A DNA stretch of 64,000 bases from Bacteroidia bacterium. Its GTDB lineage: Bacteria > Bacteroidota > Bacteroidia > AKYH767-A > OLB10. The notes below the pieces were generated by a model, which ran no database searches, was not told where the DNA came from, and saw only the letters and a list, made by a program, of their open reading frames with translations. This document shows positions 27,332-35,269 of this stretch, piece after piece; within the stretch, counting starts at the first letter, position 1; every line of letters begins with the position of its first letter. The stretch is from positions 1 through 64,000 of the forward strand of contig JAEUTI010000077.1 of assembly GCA_016788065.1 (NCBI GenBank). Direction: 5' to 3'. The position numbers and the translations under genes are program-made.

Positions 27332-28539
27332 GATTTTCGGAGGCAAGAGATGAGGTGATCAACAATATCGGTGGCAACTTCCTCTTTCGTTTTTAAATTG
27401 TATGGAGTAGCAACCTTGGTATTTTTCTCAATAATAGTAATTTTATTGGTATCAAAATTAAAACCGGCTCCGGAATCTTTCATGGAATTGAGAACTATCA
27501 TATCCAGATTTTTTCTTTCCAGTTTTGAGACAGCATTTTGAAGTTCGTTATCGGTTTCAAGTGCAAAGCCAATCAGGAATTGCGAATCCTTTTTGAGTTT
27601 GCCCATTGAAGCAAGAATATCGGTTGTAGGAATTAAATCGATTTGCAGATTATTTCCTGTTTTTTTCATTTTAGAATCTGCAGGATTTCCAGGAGTAAAA
27701 TCTGCTACAGCGGCAGCCATAATTGCTATGTCGGAATCGGCATAAACTTTCATACAGGCATCATGCATATCAGCCGCTGAGGTAACGTGCATTAATTTAA
27801 TAGCACCATTTGAAGGAGCTTTAACACCGGGTCCCATTACAAGAGTAACCTGTGCTCCTCTTCGTTGCATTTCTTCAGCCAGCGCCACCCCCATTTTTCC
27901 TGAGGAATGATTGGATATAAATCGCACGGGATCGATTGCTTCCCGGGTTGGACCGGCTGAAATCAGCACCTTTCGTCCTTTTAATAAAGGGTCGGGCGAT
28001 AACGCTTTTATGAGATTTTCAACTATAGTTTCAGGTTCCACCATTCTTCCGGCCCCTTTCAGTCCACTGGCAAGTTCACCCGACTCAGGTCCTAAAATGC
28101 AGTTACCAAACGACAGAATTCTGGTAATATTTTGGGTTGTGGTAGGGTGAGCAAACATATCGAGGTCCATTGCCGGAGCAATAAAAACCCGACATTTTGC
28201 AGATAAATATGTGGCTAACAATAAGTTATCGCAGTAACCGGCAGCAATTTTAGCGATGGTATTTGCCGAAGCGGGTGCAATCAGCATGGCATCAGCCCAA
28301 AGGCCGAGTTCTACATGGTTGTTCCAGGTTCCTGAAGCTGGGGAGCTGAATTCGGTAAAAACAGGCTTTTTAGAAAGTGTTCCGAGGGTGAGCGGGGTCA
28401 CGAAATCGTGAGCCGACTTGGTCATAATAACCTGAACTTCAGCACCTTCCTTAATAAGTAGACGAGTTAATTCGGCGGATTTATAGGCGGCAATACTACC
28501 GGTGACCCCTAAAAGGATTTTCTTTCCGCTGAGCCTCAT
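27328..28539 (-). CDS. coaBC: Bifunctional phosphopantothenoylcysteine decarboxylase/phosphopantothenate-cysteine ligase
   Basis: Two consecutive steps of coenzyme A synthesis. The N-terminal CoaC flavoprotein half (1-180) has GVTGSIAAYKS, the catalytic His in NHVELG, the FMN-binding APASANTIAKIAAGYCDNLL, a variant PAMDLDM substrate loop (often PAMN) and GRMVEP. The CoaB half begins at GRKVLISAGPTREAIDPVRF with the SNHSSGKMG loop. Length (403) fits the family. It lies 12 bases after rpoZ and overlaps the next gene by four, indicating one operon. Confidence 0.96.
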   Translation of the reverse strand: MRLSGKKILLGVTGSIAAYKSAELTRLLIKEGAEVQVIMTKSAHDFVTPLTLGTLSKKPVFTEFSSPASGTWNNHVELGLWADAMLIAPASANTIAKIAAGYCDNLLLATYLSAKCRVFIAPAMDLDMFAHPTTTQNITRILSFGNCILGPESGELASGLKGAGRMVEPETIVENLIKALSPDPLLKGRKVLISAGPTREAIDPVRFISNHSSGKMGVALAEEMQRRGAQVTLVMGPGVKAPSNGAIKLMHVTSAADMHDACMKVYADSDIAIMAAAVADFTPGNPADSKMKKTGNNLQIDLIPTTDILASMGKLKKDSQFLIGFALETDNELQNAVSKLERKNLDMIVLNSMKDSGAGFNFDTNKITIIEKNTKVATPYNLKTKEEVATDIVDHLISCLRKS

Positions 28540-28551
28540 GTTGAGGAAAAA

Positions 28552-28869
28552 TTATTGTTCTTTGGCAGGATTCCTATGGTAGATTTTACCATCAAGATAT
28601 TCCTGAAGGGCAATAAGGACGGGCTTTGGCAGTCTTTCGTAGAACTTTGAAATCTCAATTTGTTCCCGGTTTTCAAAAACCTCTTCCAGATTATCGGTAC
28701 TGGCAGTGAATTCAGACAATTTATTCTGAAGTTCTTCTTTCAGTTCTGAGGATATGTGATTGGCTCTTTTAGCTATAACTACCAGTGATTCATATATATT
28801 ACCGGTTCCTTTTTCAAATTTAAGGAGGTCACGGGTAACGGTGGTAGAAGCGGCATTTTTATAAGACAT
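28552..28869 (-). CDS. rpoZ: DNA-directed RNA polymerase omega subunit
   Basis: Small subunit (105 residues) that assists beta-prime folding. The Rpb6/omega-like core is visible in TGNIYESLVVIAKRANHISSELKEEL, where the YE-lhvvakRA phrase of the family is clear. A C-terminal extension (KFYERLPKPVLIALQEYLDG) is common in Bacteroidota. The gene sits between bamD and coaBC; in many bacteria rpoZ is likewise next to coaBC. It has its own -7 box (TACTTTTG, 28902-28895) in the 39-base gap after bamD. Confidence 0.85.
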   Translation of the reverse strand: MSYKNAASTTVTRDLLKFEKGTGNIYESLVVIAKRANHISSELKEELQNKLSEFTASTDNLEEVFENREQIEISKFYERLPKPVLIALQEYLDGKIYHRNPAKEQ

Positions 28870-28894
28870 GGTTCCTTCAGTATTAAATGAGGTG

Positions 28895-28902
28895 CAAAAG
28901 TA
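28895..28902 (-). promoter_or_regulatory. -7 box upstream of rpoZ
   Basis: TACTTTTG on the minus strand, an exact TAnnTTTG match 25 bases before the rpoZ ATG and within the bamD-rpoZ gap. Confidence 0.45.
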
Positions 28903-28908
28903 ATAAAA

Positions 28909-29733
28909 TTATATGAGATTGGCACTTTTTTCCAGCTTTTTCAGGCGGTCCTGGCATTCCAGGAAGATTTTCTCGGCATCGCGGTTAAATTTGCCTGAGG
29001 GGAAAGCATCGATCAGTTTGTAGTAACTTTCGATAGCATATTTATAGCGTTCGGCTTTTTTAGAATCGATACTTTGGTTGGCATATAAATAAGCGGAACG
29101 GAAGGCATAATAAAGGCACTCCTCTTTATATATAGATGACGGATACGATTTGATTACATTTTGAAATGCTGTTAATGCTGCTTTATTCTGTCCGGTTTTA
29201 AAATAAAGTTTAGCGTTATTAAATTCTTTCGTTTCGAGTTTGAGGCGAAGTTCATCGATCAGTTGATTGCAATTTTGAACTTTATCGGATTGCGGATATC
29301 TGTTTACAAAAAGTTGAAACTGTCGGATTGCGTCAAGTGTATTTTTTTGGTCGAGTGATGAAACCGGTGAATCGAGATAATAACAATATGCATTTTTAAA
29401 TAATGCTTCTTCAGCTTTTGCGGAACCAGGAAAAGTTTGGTTGAAATTATTAAAGTGATATGCAGCGATGGTATAATCTCCGGTTTCAAAATAACATTGT
29501 GCATAATAGAAGTATGTTTCTTCAGCACGGTTTGTTCCTCTGAAAACAGTAATTAATTCTTCAAACAACTGCAGTGCCTGGAAATAACTTTTCTTTTCAT
29601 AATACTTAACTGCTGCCTGATATTTCGCTTCCATATCAGTGCTCTTTTGTATTTTACTAAACTTACTGCATGAACTAAAAGTAAGAATTGAAAAAAGTAA
29701 AATTACAGTAAATGGGATCAGGTTTCTTTTCAT
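28909..29733 (-). CDS. bamD: Outer-membrane protein assembly factor BamD (lipoprotein)
   Basis: Essential lipoprotein partner of BamA in beta-barrel insertion. The signal peptide ends in lipobox LTFSSC, giving an acylated N-terminal Cys. The mature protein is five TPR-like helical pairs in BamD/YfiO order: AAVKYYEKKSYFQALQLFEEL, AEETYFYYAQCYFETGDYTI, FNQTFPGSAKAEEALFKNAY, RYPQSDKVQNCNQLIDELRL and onward. It heads the operon. The -7 box TATCTTTG (29745-29738) ends only four bases before the ATG, so the message may be leaderless. Confidence 0.92.
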   Translation of the reverse strand: MKRNLIPFTVILLFSILTFSSCSKFSKIQKSTDMEAKYQAAVKYYEKKSYFQALQLFEELITVFRGTNRAEETYFYYAQCYFETGDYTIAAYHFNNFNQTFPGSAKAEEALFKNAYCYYLDSPVSSLDQKNTLDAIRQFQLFVNRYPQSDKVQNCNQLIDELRLKLETKEFNNAKLYFKTGQNKAALTAFQNVIKSYPSSIYKEECLYYAFRSAYLYANQSIDSKKAERYKYAIESYYKLIDAFPSGKFNRDAEKIFLECQDRLKKLEKSANLI

Positions 29734-29737
29734 GATA

Positions 29738-29745
29738 CAAAGATA
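29738..29745 (-). promoter_or_regulatory. -7 box of bamD
   Basis: TATCTTTG on the minus strand, exact TAnnTTTG, four bases from the ATG. Confidence 0.5.
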
Positions 29746-29771
29746 AGAATAATTTTGGAAACATTTTTTTG

Positions 29772-29779
29772 TATATTTG
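29772..29779 (+). promoter_or_regulatory. -7 box of the acyltransferase gene
   Basis: TATATTTG, exact TAnnTTTG, implying an untranslated leader of about 105 bases before the ATG at 29891. Confidence 0.5.
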
Positions 29780-29890
29780 CGTCATTAACAATTTGTTGTT
29801 GAAAACATTCTGACCTTACGTGTTTTAAAAAGAAAAATTGTGTTGATCTTTCGGAATAATTTCCAAGGCAAAAAACTATAAGCCGGACGT

Positions 29891-31135
29891 ATGACAGATT
29901 TGTTTGAAAAACTACTTAAGAACCGCGGACCATTAGGGATGCATTCGAAAGAATCTTATGGTTACTTTATGTTCCCCAGACTAGAGGGGGAAATTTCAAA
30001 CAAGATGATTTTTCGCGGTAAAGAAAAACTAGTGTGGAGTCTCAATAATTATCTTGGATTAGCTAACCATCCTGAGGTCAGAAAAGCCGACGGAGATGCT
30101 GCTGTTAAATATGGCAATGCACTTCCGATGGGCGCCCGGATGATGTCGGGGAACAGTGTTGAGCACGAACAATTGGAGAAAGAACTTGCCGAATTCGAAA
30201 TGAAAGAGGCTTCCATCCTACTCAATTTTGGGTACCAGGGAATGGTTAGTGCTATCGATTGTTTGGTTGACCGCCATGATGTAATAGTATACGATTCGGA
30301 ATCTCATGCCTGCATTATTGATGGTGTGAGACTACATATGGGTAAGCGTTTTGTTTATCCGCATAATGATATCGCCAACCTGGAAAAACAATTAGAAAGA
30401 GCTACCAAACTGGCAACAGAAACCGGTGGCGCAATCCTTGTTATTACAGAAGGTGTGTTTGGAATGTCGGGTGATCAGGGCAAGCTGAGAGAAATTGTTG
30501 CCTTAAAGAAGAAGTATTCCTTCCGGTTATTTGTTGATGATGCACATGGTTTTGGAACCATGGGTAAAACAGGCGCAGGTACCGGCGAAGAGCAAGGTGT
30601 TCAGGATGGAATCGATATTTATTTCGGCACATTTGCCAAGTCAATGGCATTAATAGGAGCATTTATTGCAAGTGATGCGCAGGTGGTTGATTACCTCAAA
30701 CACAATATGCGTTCACAAATATTTGCCAAATCATTGCCAATGCCTTTGGTAGTAGGGGCACTCAAACGTCTGGAGTTATTAAGAACCCAGCCCCGTTTAA
30801 AAGACGATTTATGGAATATTGTTAGGGCGCTGCAAAAAGGATTAGTAGCAGCAGGCTTCGAAATCGGCAAAACTGAATCGCCGGTTACTCCGGTTTACCT
30901 GAATGGATCAATTCCGGAAGCCACCAATCTGATTATCGATTTACGGGAAAATTATGATATCTTCTGCTCCATGGTAGTTTATCCGGTGGTACCAAAAGGT
31001 GTAATCATGCTGCGGTTAATTCCAACAGCTGTGCACACCCTGGAAGATGTAAAGTATACCATTGACGCCTTCACCAAAATTCAAGTTAAGTTGAAGGCCG
31101 GACAATACCAGGCTGATAAAATAGTACCTGTATAG
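29891..31135 (+). CDS. Alpha-oxoamine synthase family enzyme: serine palmitoyltransferase or cysteate acyltransferase
   Basis: PLP-dependent enzyme of 414 residues that condenses an amino acid with an acyl thioester. The Schiff-base lysine is Lys250 in GTFAKSMAL, the ring-stacking His139 is in YDSESHACIIDGV, and FVDDAHGFGTMG holds the PLP-nitrogen Asp. In Bacteroidota this family makes 3-ketosphinganine for sphingolipids (Spt) or the analogous cysteate product for sulfonolipids; I cannot separate the two by eye. Glycine C-acetyltransferase (Kbl) is a less likely alternative given the N-terminal extension MTDLFEKLLKNRGPLGMHSK. The gene stands alone, divergent from bamD. Confidence 0.82.
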   Translation: MTDLFEKLLKNRGPLGMHSKESYGYFMFPRLEGEISNKMIFRGKEKLVWSLNNYLGLANHPEVRKADGDAAVKYGNALPMGARMMSGNSVEHEQLEKELAEFEMKEASILLNFGYQGMVSAIDCLVDRHDVIVYDSESHACIIDGVRLHMGKRFVYPHNDIANLEKQLERATKLATETGGAILVITEGVFGMSGDQGKLREIVALKKKYSFRLFVDDAHGFGTMGKTGAGTGEEQGVQDGIDIYFGTFAKSMALIGAFIASDAQVVDYLKHNMRSQIFAKSLPMPLVVGALKRLELLRTQPRLKDDLWNIVRALQKGLVAAGFEIGKTESPVTPVYLNGSIPEATNLIIDLRENYDIFCSMVVYPVVPKGVIMLRLIPTAVHTLEDVKYTIDAFTKIQVKLKAGQYQADKIVPV

Positions 31136-31316
31136 ATTTAAGATGTGGACGGAATCTGTATTCCATGAAATGGATTTACATGATTGCAAATTGTGAATTA
31201 GGTTCACTACACATCAAAGGAATTATCTAAATGAGTTGAGTAAGAGCTCATTGTAACCTTTAGAAAAGAAACTAAGTAAAAAAGTGTATTAACCAATTAA
31301 TTAATTAACAAAAATC

Positions 31317-31769
31317 ATGATGAAAAAAAAATCAGTAAAGAAATCTGCTTCTAAAGCGAAGTCTGTTTCTGCAAAGAAAGCCGCTCCTAAAAAGAAAGCT
31401 GCTGCGAAAAAAGCTGCTCCAAAAAAGAAAGCTGCTGCTAAGAAAAAAGTTGCAAAGAAAGTAGCTAAAAAAGCTGCTGCTCCTAAGAAGAAAGCTGCTG
31501 CTAAGAAAGCTGCTCCAAAGAAAAAAGCTGCTACTAAAAAGAAAGCTGCTAAGAAAAAAGCTGCTAAGAAAGTAATGTCAGCGAAAAAAGCTGCTCCTAA
31601 AAAGAAAGCTGCTGCTAAGAAAAAAGCTGCTCCTAAGAAGAAAGCTGCTGCTAAGAAAAAAGCTGCTCCTAAAAAGAAAGCTGCTGCGAAAAAAGCTGCT
31701 CCTAAGAAGAAAGCTGCTGCTAAGAAAGCTGCTCCTAAGAAGAAAGCTGCTGCTAAAAAGAAGAAATAA
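31317..31769 (+). CDS. Histone H1-like Lys/Ala/Pro-rich DNA-binding protein
   Basis: A 150-residue protein built almost wholly of Lys, Ala and Pro. After a short leader (MMKKKSVKKSASKAKSVSAK) the unit KKAAPKKKAAAKK recurs about ten times with small variations, interrupted once by VMSAKK. This is the composition of bacterial histone H1-like proteins (Hc1/BpH1 type), which bind DNA through charge and compact the nucleoid. Nothing else is in the operon. The near-identical DNA units make length change by slippage or recombination likely. Either of two adjacent ATGs could start it. An intrinsic terminator follows. Confidence 0.8.
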   Translation: MMKKKSVKKSASKAKSVSAKKAAPKKKAAAKKAAPKKKAAAKKKVAKKVAKKAAAPKKKAAAKKAAPKKKAATKKKAAKKKAAKKVMSAKKAAPKKKAAAKKKAAPKKKAAAKKKAAPKKKAAAKKAAPKKKAAAKKAAPKKKAAAKKKK

Positions 31770-31789
31770 TTCTTTAAAGCATAAATTTG

Positions 31790-31818
31790 AAAAGCCTGCC
31801 GTTCCCGGTGGGCTTTTT
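31790..31818 (+). terminator. Intrinsic terminator of the histone-like gene
   Basis: An 11-pair stem from AAAAGCCTGCC to GGTGGGCTTTT (two G-T pairs) with a six-base loop, ending in a T-run. Confidence 0.8.
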
Positions 31819-31861
31819 ACGTTTCGTCCCCTTCCCTCCTGTACCTTTTCCCAAATTTCCT

Positions 31862-31869
31862 TATCTTCG
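31862..31869 (+). promoter_or_regulatory. Possible -7 box of recQ
   Basis: TATCTTCG, one mismatch from TAnnTTTG, 34 bases before the ATG. Confidence 0.4.
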
Positions 31870-31903
31870 CTGTCTATACTGCTTTTAAAGGACAATTTTC
31901 AAT

Positions 31904-33847
31904 ATGCCCGATAAACCACTTCAGATATTACGTCAGTACTGGAAACACGATCGTTTCAGACCCTTGCAGGAGGATATTATTCGTTCGCTCTTACAAGGAA
32001 ACGATACACTGGCCTTGTTGCCTACAGGTGGCGGCAAATCGGTTTGTTTTCAGGTTCCGGCGCTTGCACTGGAAGGTGTCTGTATTGTAATCTCGCCACT
32101 TATTGCCCTCATGAAAGATCAGGTCGAAAACTTGACCGATAAAGGTATCAAAGCTGTTGCGGTATATTCCGGAATGAGCCGCGATGCCGTGGATGTGGCA
32201 CTCGACAATTGCATTTATGGTCAGGTTAAGTTTTTATACCTGTCTCCTGAACGCCTTCTTTCGGAATTAGTGAAGGAACGAATCGCCAAGATGAAGCTGA
32301 GCATGATTGCTGTCGATGAGGCGCATTGTATTTCTCAATGGGGATACGATTTCCGCCCGCCATACCTTCGAATTGCAGAGATTCGGGAACTACATCCCGG
32401 CACACCGGTGATGGCTTTAACAGCCACTGCAACCCCTGAGGTGCGCGATGATATTATGAAGCAACTGGCTTTCCGAAAGCCGAATTTCTTCACCAAATCG
32501 TTCGAGAGAAAGAACCTGAGCTATCTGGTTTATCATGTCGAAGACAAGATTTCAAGGATGGTAGAAATACTTTCCAAAGTGAGAGGAACCGGAGTGGTTT
32601 ACGTCAGAAACCGGAAACGAACCCGGGAGTTTGCCAAGGTACTTCAGCAACATAAAATTTCAGCCGATTACTATCATGCCGGTTTGCATCCCGAACTGAG
32701 AAGTCAGAAACAAGACGACTGGAAACATAACCGCACCAGAATAATGGTTTGTACCAATGCCTTTGGAATGGGCATCGACAAACCCGATGTTCGCATTGTC
32801 ATTCACATGGACCTGCCCGATAATCTGGAATCCTATTATCAGGAAGCCGGTCGCGGAGGTCGTGATGAGCAAAGTGCTTTTGCTATTGTTTTGTATAATG
32901 AATCCGACATTCTTGACCTGAAAAATCGACGGGAAAGCTCCTTCCCTCCCATCAAAGAAATTAAGAATGTGTATCAGGCACTCGCCAATTATCTTCAGGT
33001 GCCAGTCAATTCAGGCATTGGTGTGAGTTTTGATTTTGAAATAACAAGGTTCATAGCAAACTATAATTTTAATCCGCTTACAACTCTAAGTTGTCTGCGT
33101 TTGCTTGAATCGGAAGGCTTAATTTCATTGACGGATGCTGTATTTTCACCTTCAAAAATTCACTTTAAAGTCAGCAATTTTGACCTCTATAATTTTCAGG
33201 TTTCTCACCCCCGATACGACCTATTCATAAAAACAATTTTACGTTCCTGTGAAGGTGTATTCGACGATTTTGTGAGAATTAATGAGCCCGAACTGGCAAA
33301 CCGTTTACAATTTACATACGACGATGTGGTGTCACGGTTGAACTATTTGCATCAGGCAGGAATTTTGTCTTATTCACCCCGAAAGGATTTACCCCAACTT
33401 ACATTCACACAACCACGTGAAGAAGCTGCATATCTGAGTATCGATGAAAAGAAATATCTGAAAAGGAAAGAACTGTACATTTCCAAATCGGAAACTGTAA
33501 TTTCCTATGTGACTTCTACCCATTTGTGCCGGAGTATGGTTTTGCTGGATTATTTTGGAGAAACCGGTTTGCACCGATGTGGAAATTGTGATTATTGCCG
33601 GGAACTGAATAAACTAGATTTGAATGCTATTGAAATAGAAAAATTCAGTACTCAGGTGACCGAAAAAGTTGCATCCGGACCTGCAACAATGGAAGAAATT
33701 ATGGAGCTTTTAAAACCATTAAACAGTGAAAAGATTTTGCATCTCATAACCTGGATGGTAGATCAGAAAATGATAAAATATAATAATAGTGGCAGACTGG
33801 TAATTTCTAAACCGAAAGGAAAAAAGTCAGGTGAAACTTCCAAATGA
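31904..33847 (+). CDS. recQ: RecQ-family ATP-dependent DNA helicase
   Basis: 3'-5' DNA helicase of 647 residues for recombination and replication repair. Walker A is LLPTGGGKSVCFQ, motif II with the RecQ aromatic loop is VDEAHCISQWGYDFRPPYL, and the second RecA domain has TNAFGMGIDKPDVR and the arginine-finger region YYQEAGRGGRD. The four-Cys zinc site is CRSM...HRCGNCDYC near residue 560. The remaining C-terminus (about 70 residues) looks winged-helix-like and I see no HRDC domain, so this is a short RecQ form; some genomes have a second copy with HRDC. It overlaps the next gene by 17 bases. Confidence 0.93.
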   Translation: MPDKPLQILRQYWKHDRFRPLQEDIIRSLLQGNDTLALLPTGGGKSVCFQVPALALEGVCIVISPLIALMKDQVENLTDKGIKAVAVYSGMSRDAVDVALDNCIYGQVKFLYLSPERLLSELVKERIAKMKLSMIAVDEAHCISQWGYDFRPPYLRIAEIRELHPGTPVMALTATATPEVRDDIMKQLAFRKPNFFTKSFERKNLSYLVYHVEDKISRMVEILSKVRGTGVVYVRNRKRTREFAKVLQQHKISADYYHAGLHPELRSQKQDDWKHNRTRIMVCTNAFGMGIDKPDVRIVIHMDLPDNLESYYQEAGRGGRDEQSAFAIVLYNESDILDLKNRRESSFPPIKEIKNVYQALANYLQVPVNSGIGVSFDFEITRFIANYNFNPLTTLSCLRLLESEGLISLTDAVFSPSKIHFKVSNFDLYNFQVSHPRYDLFIKTILRSCEGVFDDFVRINEPELANRLQFTYDDVVSRLNYLHQAGILSYSPRKDLPQLTFTQPREEAAYLSIDEKKYLKRKELYISKSETVISYVTSTHLCRSMVLLDYFGETGLHRCGNCDYCRELNKLDLNAIEIEKFSTQVTEKVASGPATMEEIMELLKPLNSEKILHLITWMVDQKMIKYNNSGRLVISKPKGKKSGETSK

Positions 33848-34427
33848 TTATTATTTGCAGTCCGATGTGGTTGCCGTTGCCCGCGATTTGATCGGAAAAG
33901 TTTTGTTTACCAGAATTGGCGGACAAGTTTGTGGCGGGGTAATTACCGAAACCGAAGCCTATGCCGGAGAAACAGACAAAGCCAGTCATGCATATGGCGG
34001 CAGAAATACAGAACGCACCCGGGTGATGTATGCAAAAGGAGGAATTTCGTATGTTTATTTATGCTATGGAATTCATCATCTCTTTAATATTGTGACTAAT
34101 ATTTCCGGGGTTCCCCATGCGGTTTTGATACGAGGAATTTATCCTATGGTGAATGTTGAAACCATGCTGAAAAGACGTAAAACGAATGCTCCTGCTTCCC
34201 CAACTACATTCAATGGTCCCGGAAAAGTTACCATGGCGTTGGGAATTGGAATGGAGCATAATCAATTGAATTTATCGGGCAAAACTATTTGGCTTGAAGA
34301 CCGAAAATTGCGCATTAATCGCGGGAAAATACTGATCACTCCCCGAATCGGAGTCGATTATGCGAAGGAGGATGCCCTGCTTCCCTATCGCTTTTACTTA
34401 TCAGCAATCGACGTGAATAACCTGTGA
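33831..34427 (+). CDS. DNA-3-methyladenine glycosylase, AAG/MPG family
   Basis: Base-excision repair enzyme of 198 residues removing alkylated and deaminated purines. Family landmarks in order: ARDLIGKVL, the catalytic Glu in VITETEAYAG, SHAYGGRNTERTRVMY, YVYLCYGIHHLFNIVT, then AVLIRGIYP and NGPGKVTMALGI. The start overlaps the recQ stop by 17 bases in another frame, so the two repair genes are translationally coupled. Confidence 0.93.
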   Translation: MKLPNDYYLQSDVVAVARDLIGKVLFTRIGGQVCGGVITETEAYAGETDKASHAYGGRNTERTRVMYAKGGISYVYLCYGIHHLFNIVTNISGVPHAVLIRGIYPMVNVETMLKRRKTNAPASPTTFNGPGKVTMALGIGMEHNQLNLSGKTIWLEDRKLRINRGKILITPRIGVDYAKEDALLPYRFYLSAIDVNNL

Positions 34428-34471
34428 ACAGGAACAGTTCATTATTGTGATATTGTTTTTAATTTTACCAC

Positions 34472-35269
34472 ATGGAAATATTTCATATTGGCTTTTTAAG
34501 CATCCGGTTGCTGGATATCATTGATATCCTGTTGGTGGCCTTTTTGCTTTATAAACTTTATGAATTGCTCAAAGGTGGTGTGGCGATGAATATTTTCATC
34601 GGATTAATATCTATTTACCTCCTTTGGTGGTTATGTGTTAAGGTCCTTGATATGCAGCTTTTGGGTGCATTATTGGGACAGTTTATAGGGGTTGGTGTTA
34701 TAGCTTTGATCATCGTTTTTCAGCAGGAAGTCAGGCGGTTTCTCATCCTTCTTGGTGCCAATAGTTTTTTAGCTAAAAACACCTTTGCCAGGAATTTATT
34801 CAAATGGAATTTTCAATTTCAAAAGGCTTCGGCAACGAATATTACTCCTATTGTGAAGGCCTGCACCAACATGGCTAAGAACCGCACCGGTGCATTGATA
34901 GTTGTTGCCCGAAATTCAGATTTGAAATTTTATGCTACTACCGGAGACATCATGGATGCGGAAGTTTCAAAACGATTAATCGAGAGCATTTTCTTTAAAA
35001 ATAGTCCCATGCACGATGGAGCTATTATTATTACCGGAAACAAGATAAAGGCTGCGCGTTGTGTGTTGCCGGTTACTGATAATGCTGAATTGCCTGCTCA
35101 TTATGGAATGCGCCATCGTGCGGCACTTGGAATTTCTGAGCAGAGTGATGCTTTGGCCATTGTGGTATCAGAAGAAACAGGAGGCATAGCTGTTGCTCGT
35201 GATGGTGAGTTAAGAGCTAATTTAACAGCCGAAGAGCTTGAAAAAATACTTTCCAGAGAACTCCAATAA
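34472..35269 (+). CDS. cdaA: Diadenylate cyclase CdaA
   Basis: Makes the second messenger c-di-AMP from two ATP, important for osmotic and envelope balance. Three N-terminal membrane helices (about 5-85; LLGALLGQFIGVGVIALIIVFQQEVRR) precede the DAC domain. Both active-site motifs are intact: DGA in MHDGAII (about 182) and RHR in GMRHRAALG (about 214), followed by EETGGI. It begins 44 bases after the glycosylase gene on the same strand and its stop directly abuts the stop of the convergent next gene. Confidence 0.95.
   Translation: MEIFHIGFLSIRLLDIIDILLVAFLLYKLYELLKGGVAMNIFIGLISIYLLWWLCVKVLDMQLLGALLGQFIGVGVIALIIVFQQEVRRFLILLGANSFLAKNTFARNLFKWNFQFQKASATNITPIVKACTNMAKNRTGALIVVARNSDLKFYATTGDIMDAEVSKRLIESIFFKNSPMHDGAIIITGNKIKAARCVLPVTDNAELPAHYGMRHRAALGISEQSDALAIVVSEETGGIAVARDGELRANLTAEELEKILSRELQ

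Noticed and set aside
31578-31895. Antisense frame over the histone-like gene (Ser/Phe/Leu/Arg repeats)
   Set aside because: It is the complement of the Lys/Ala repeat and has no independent support.
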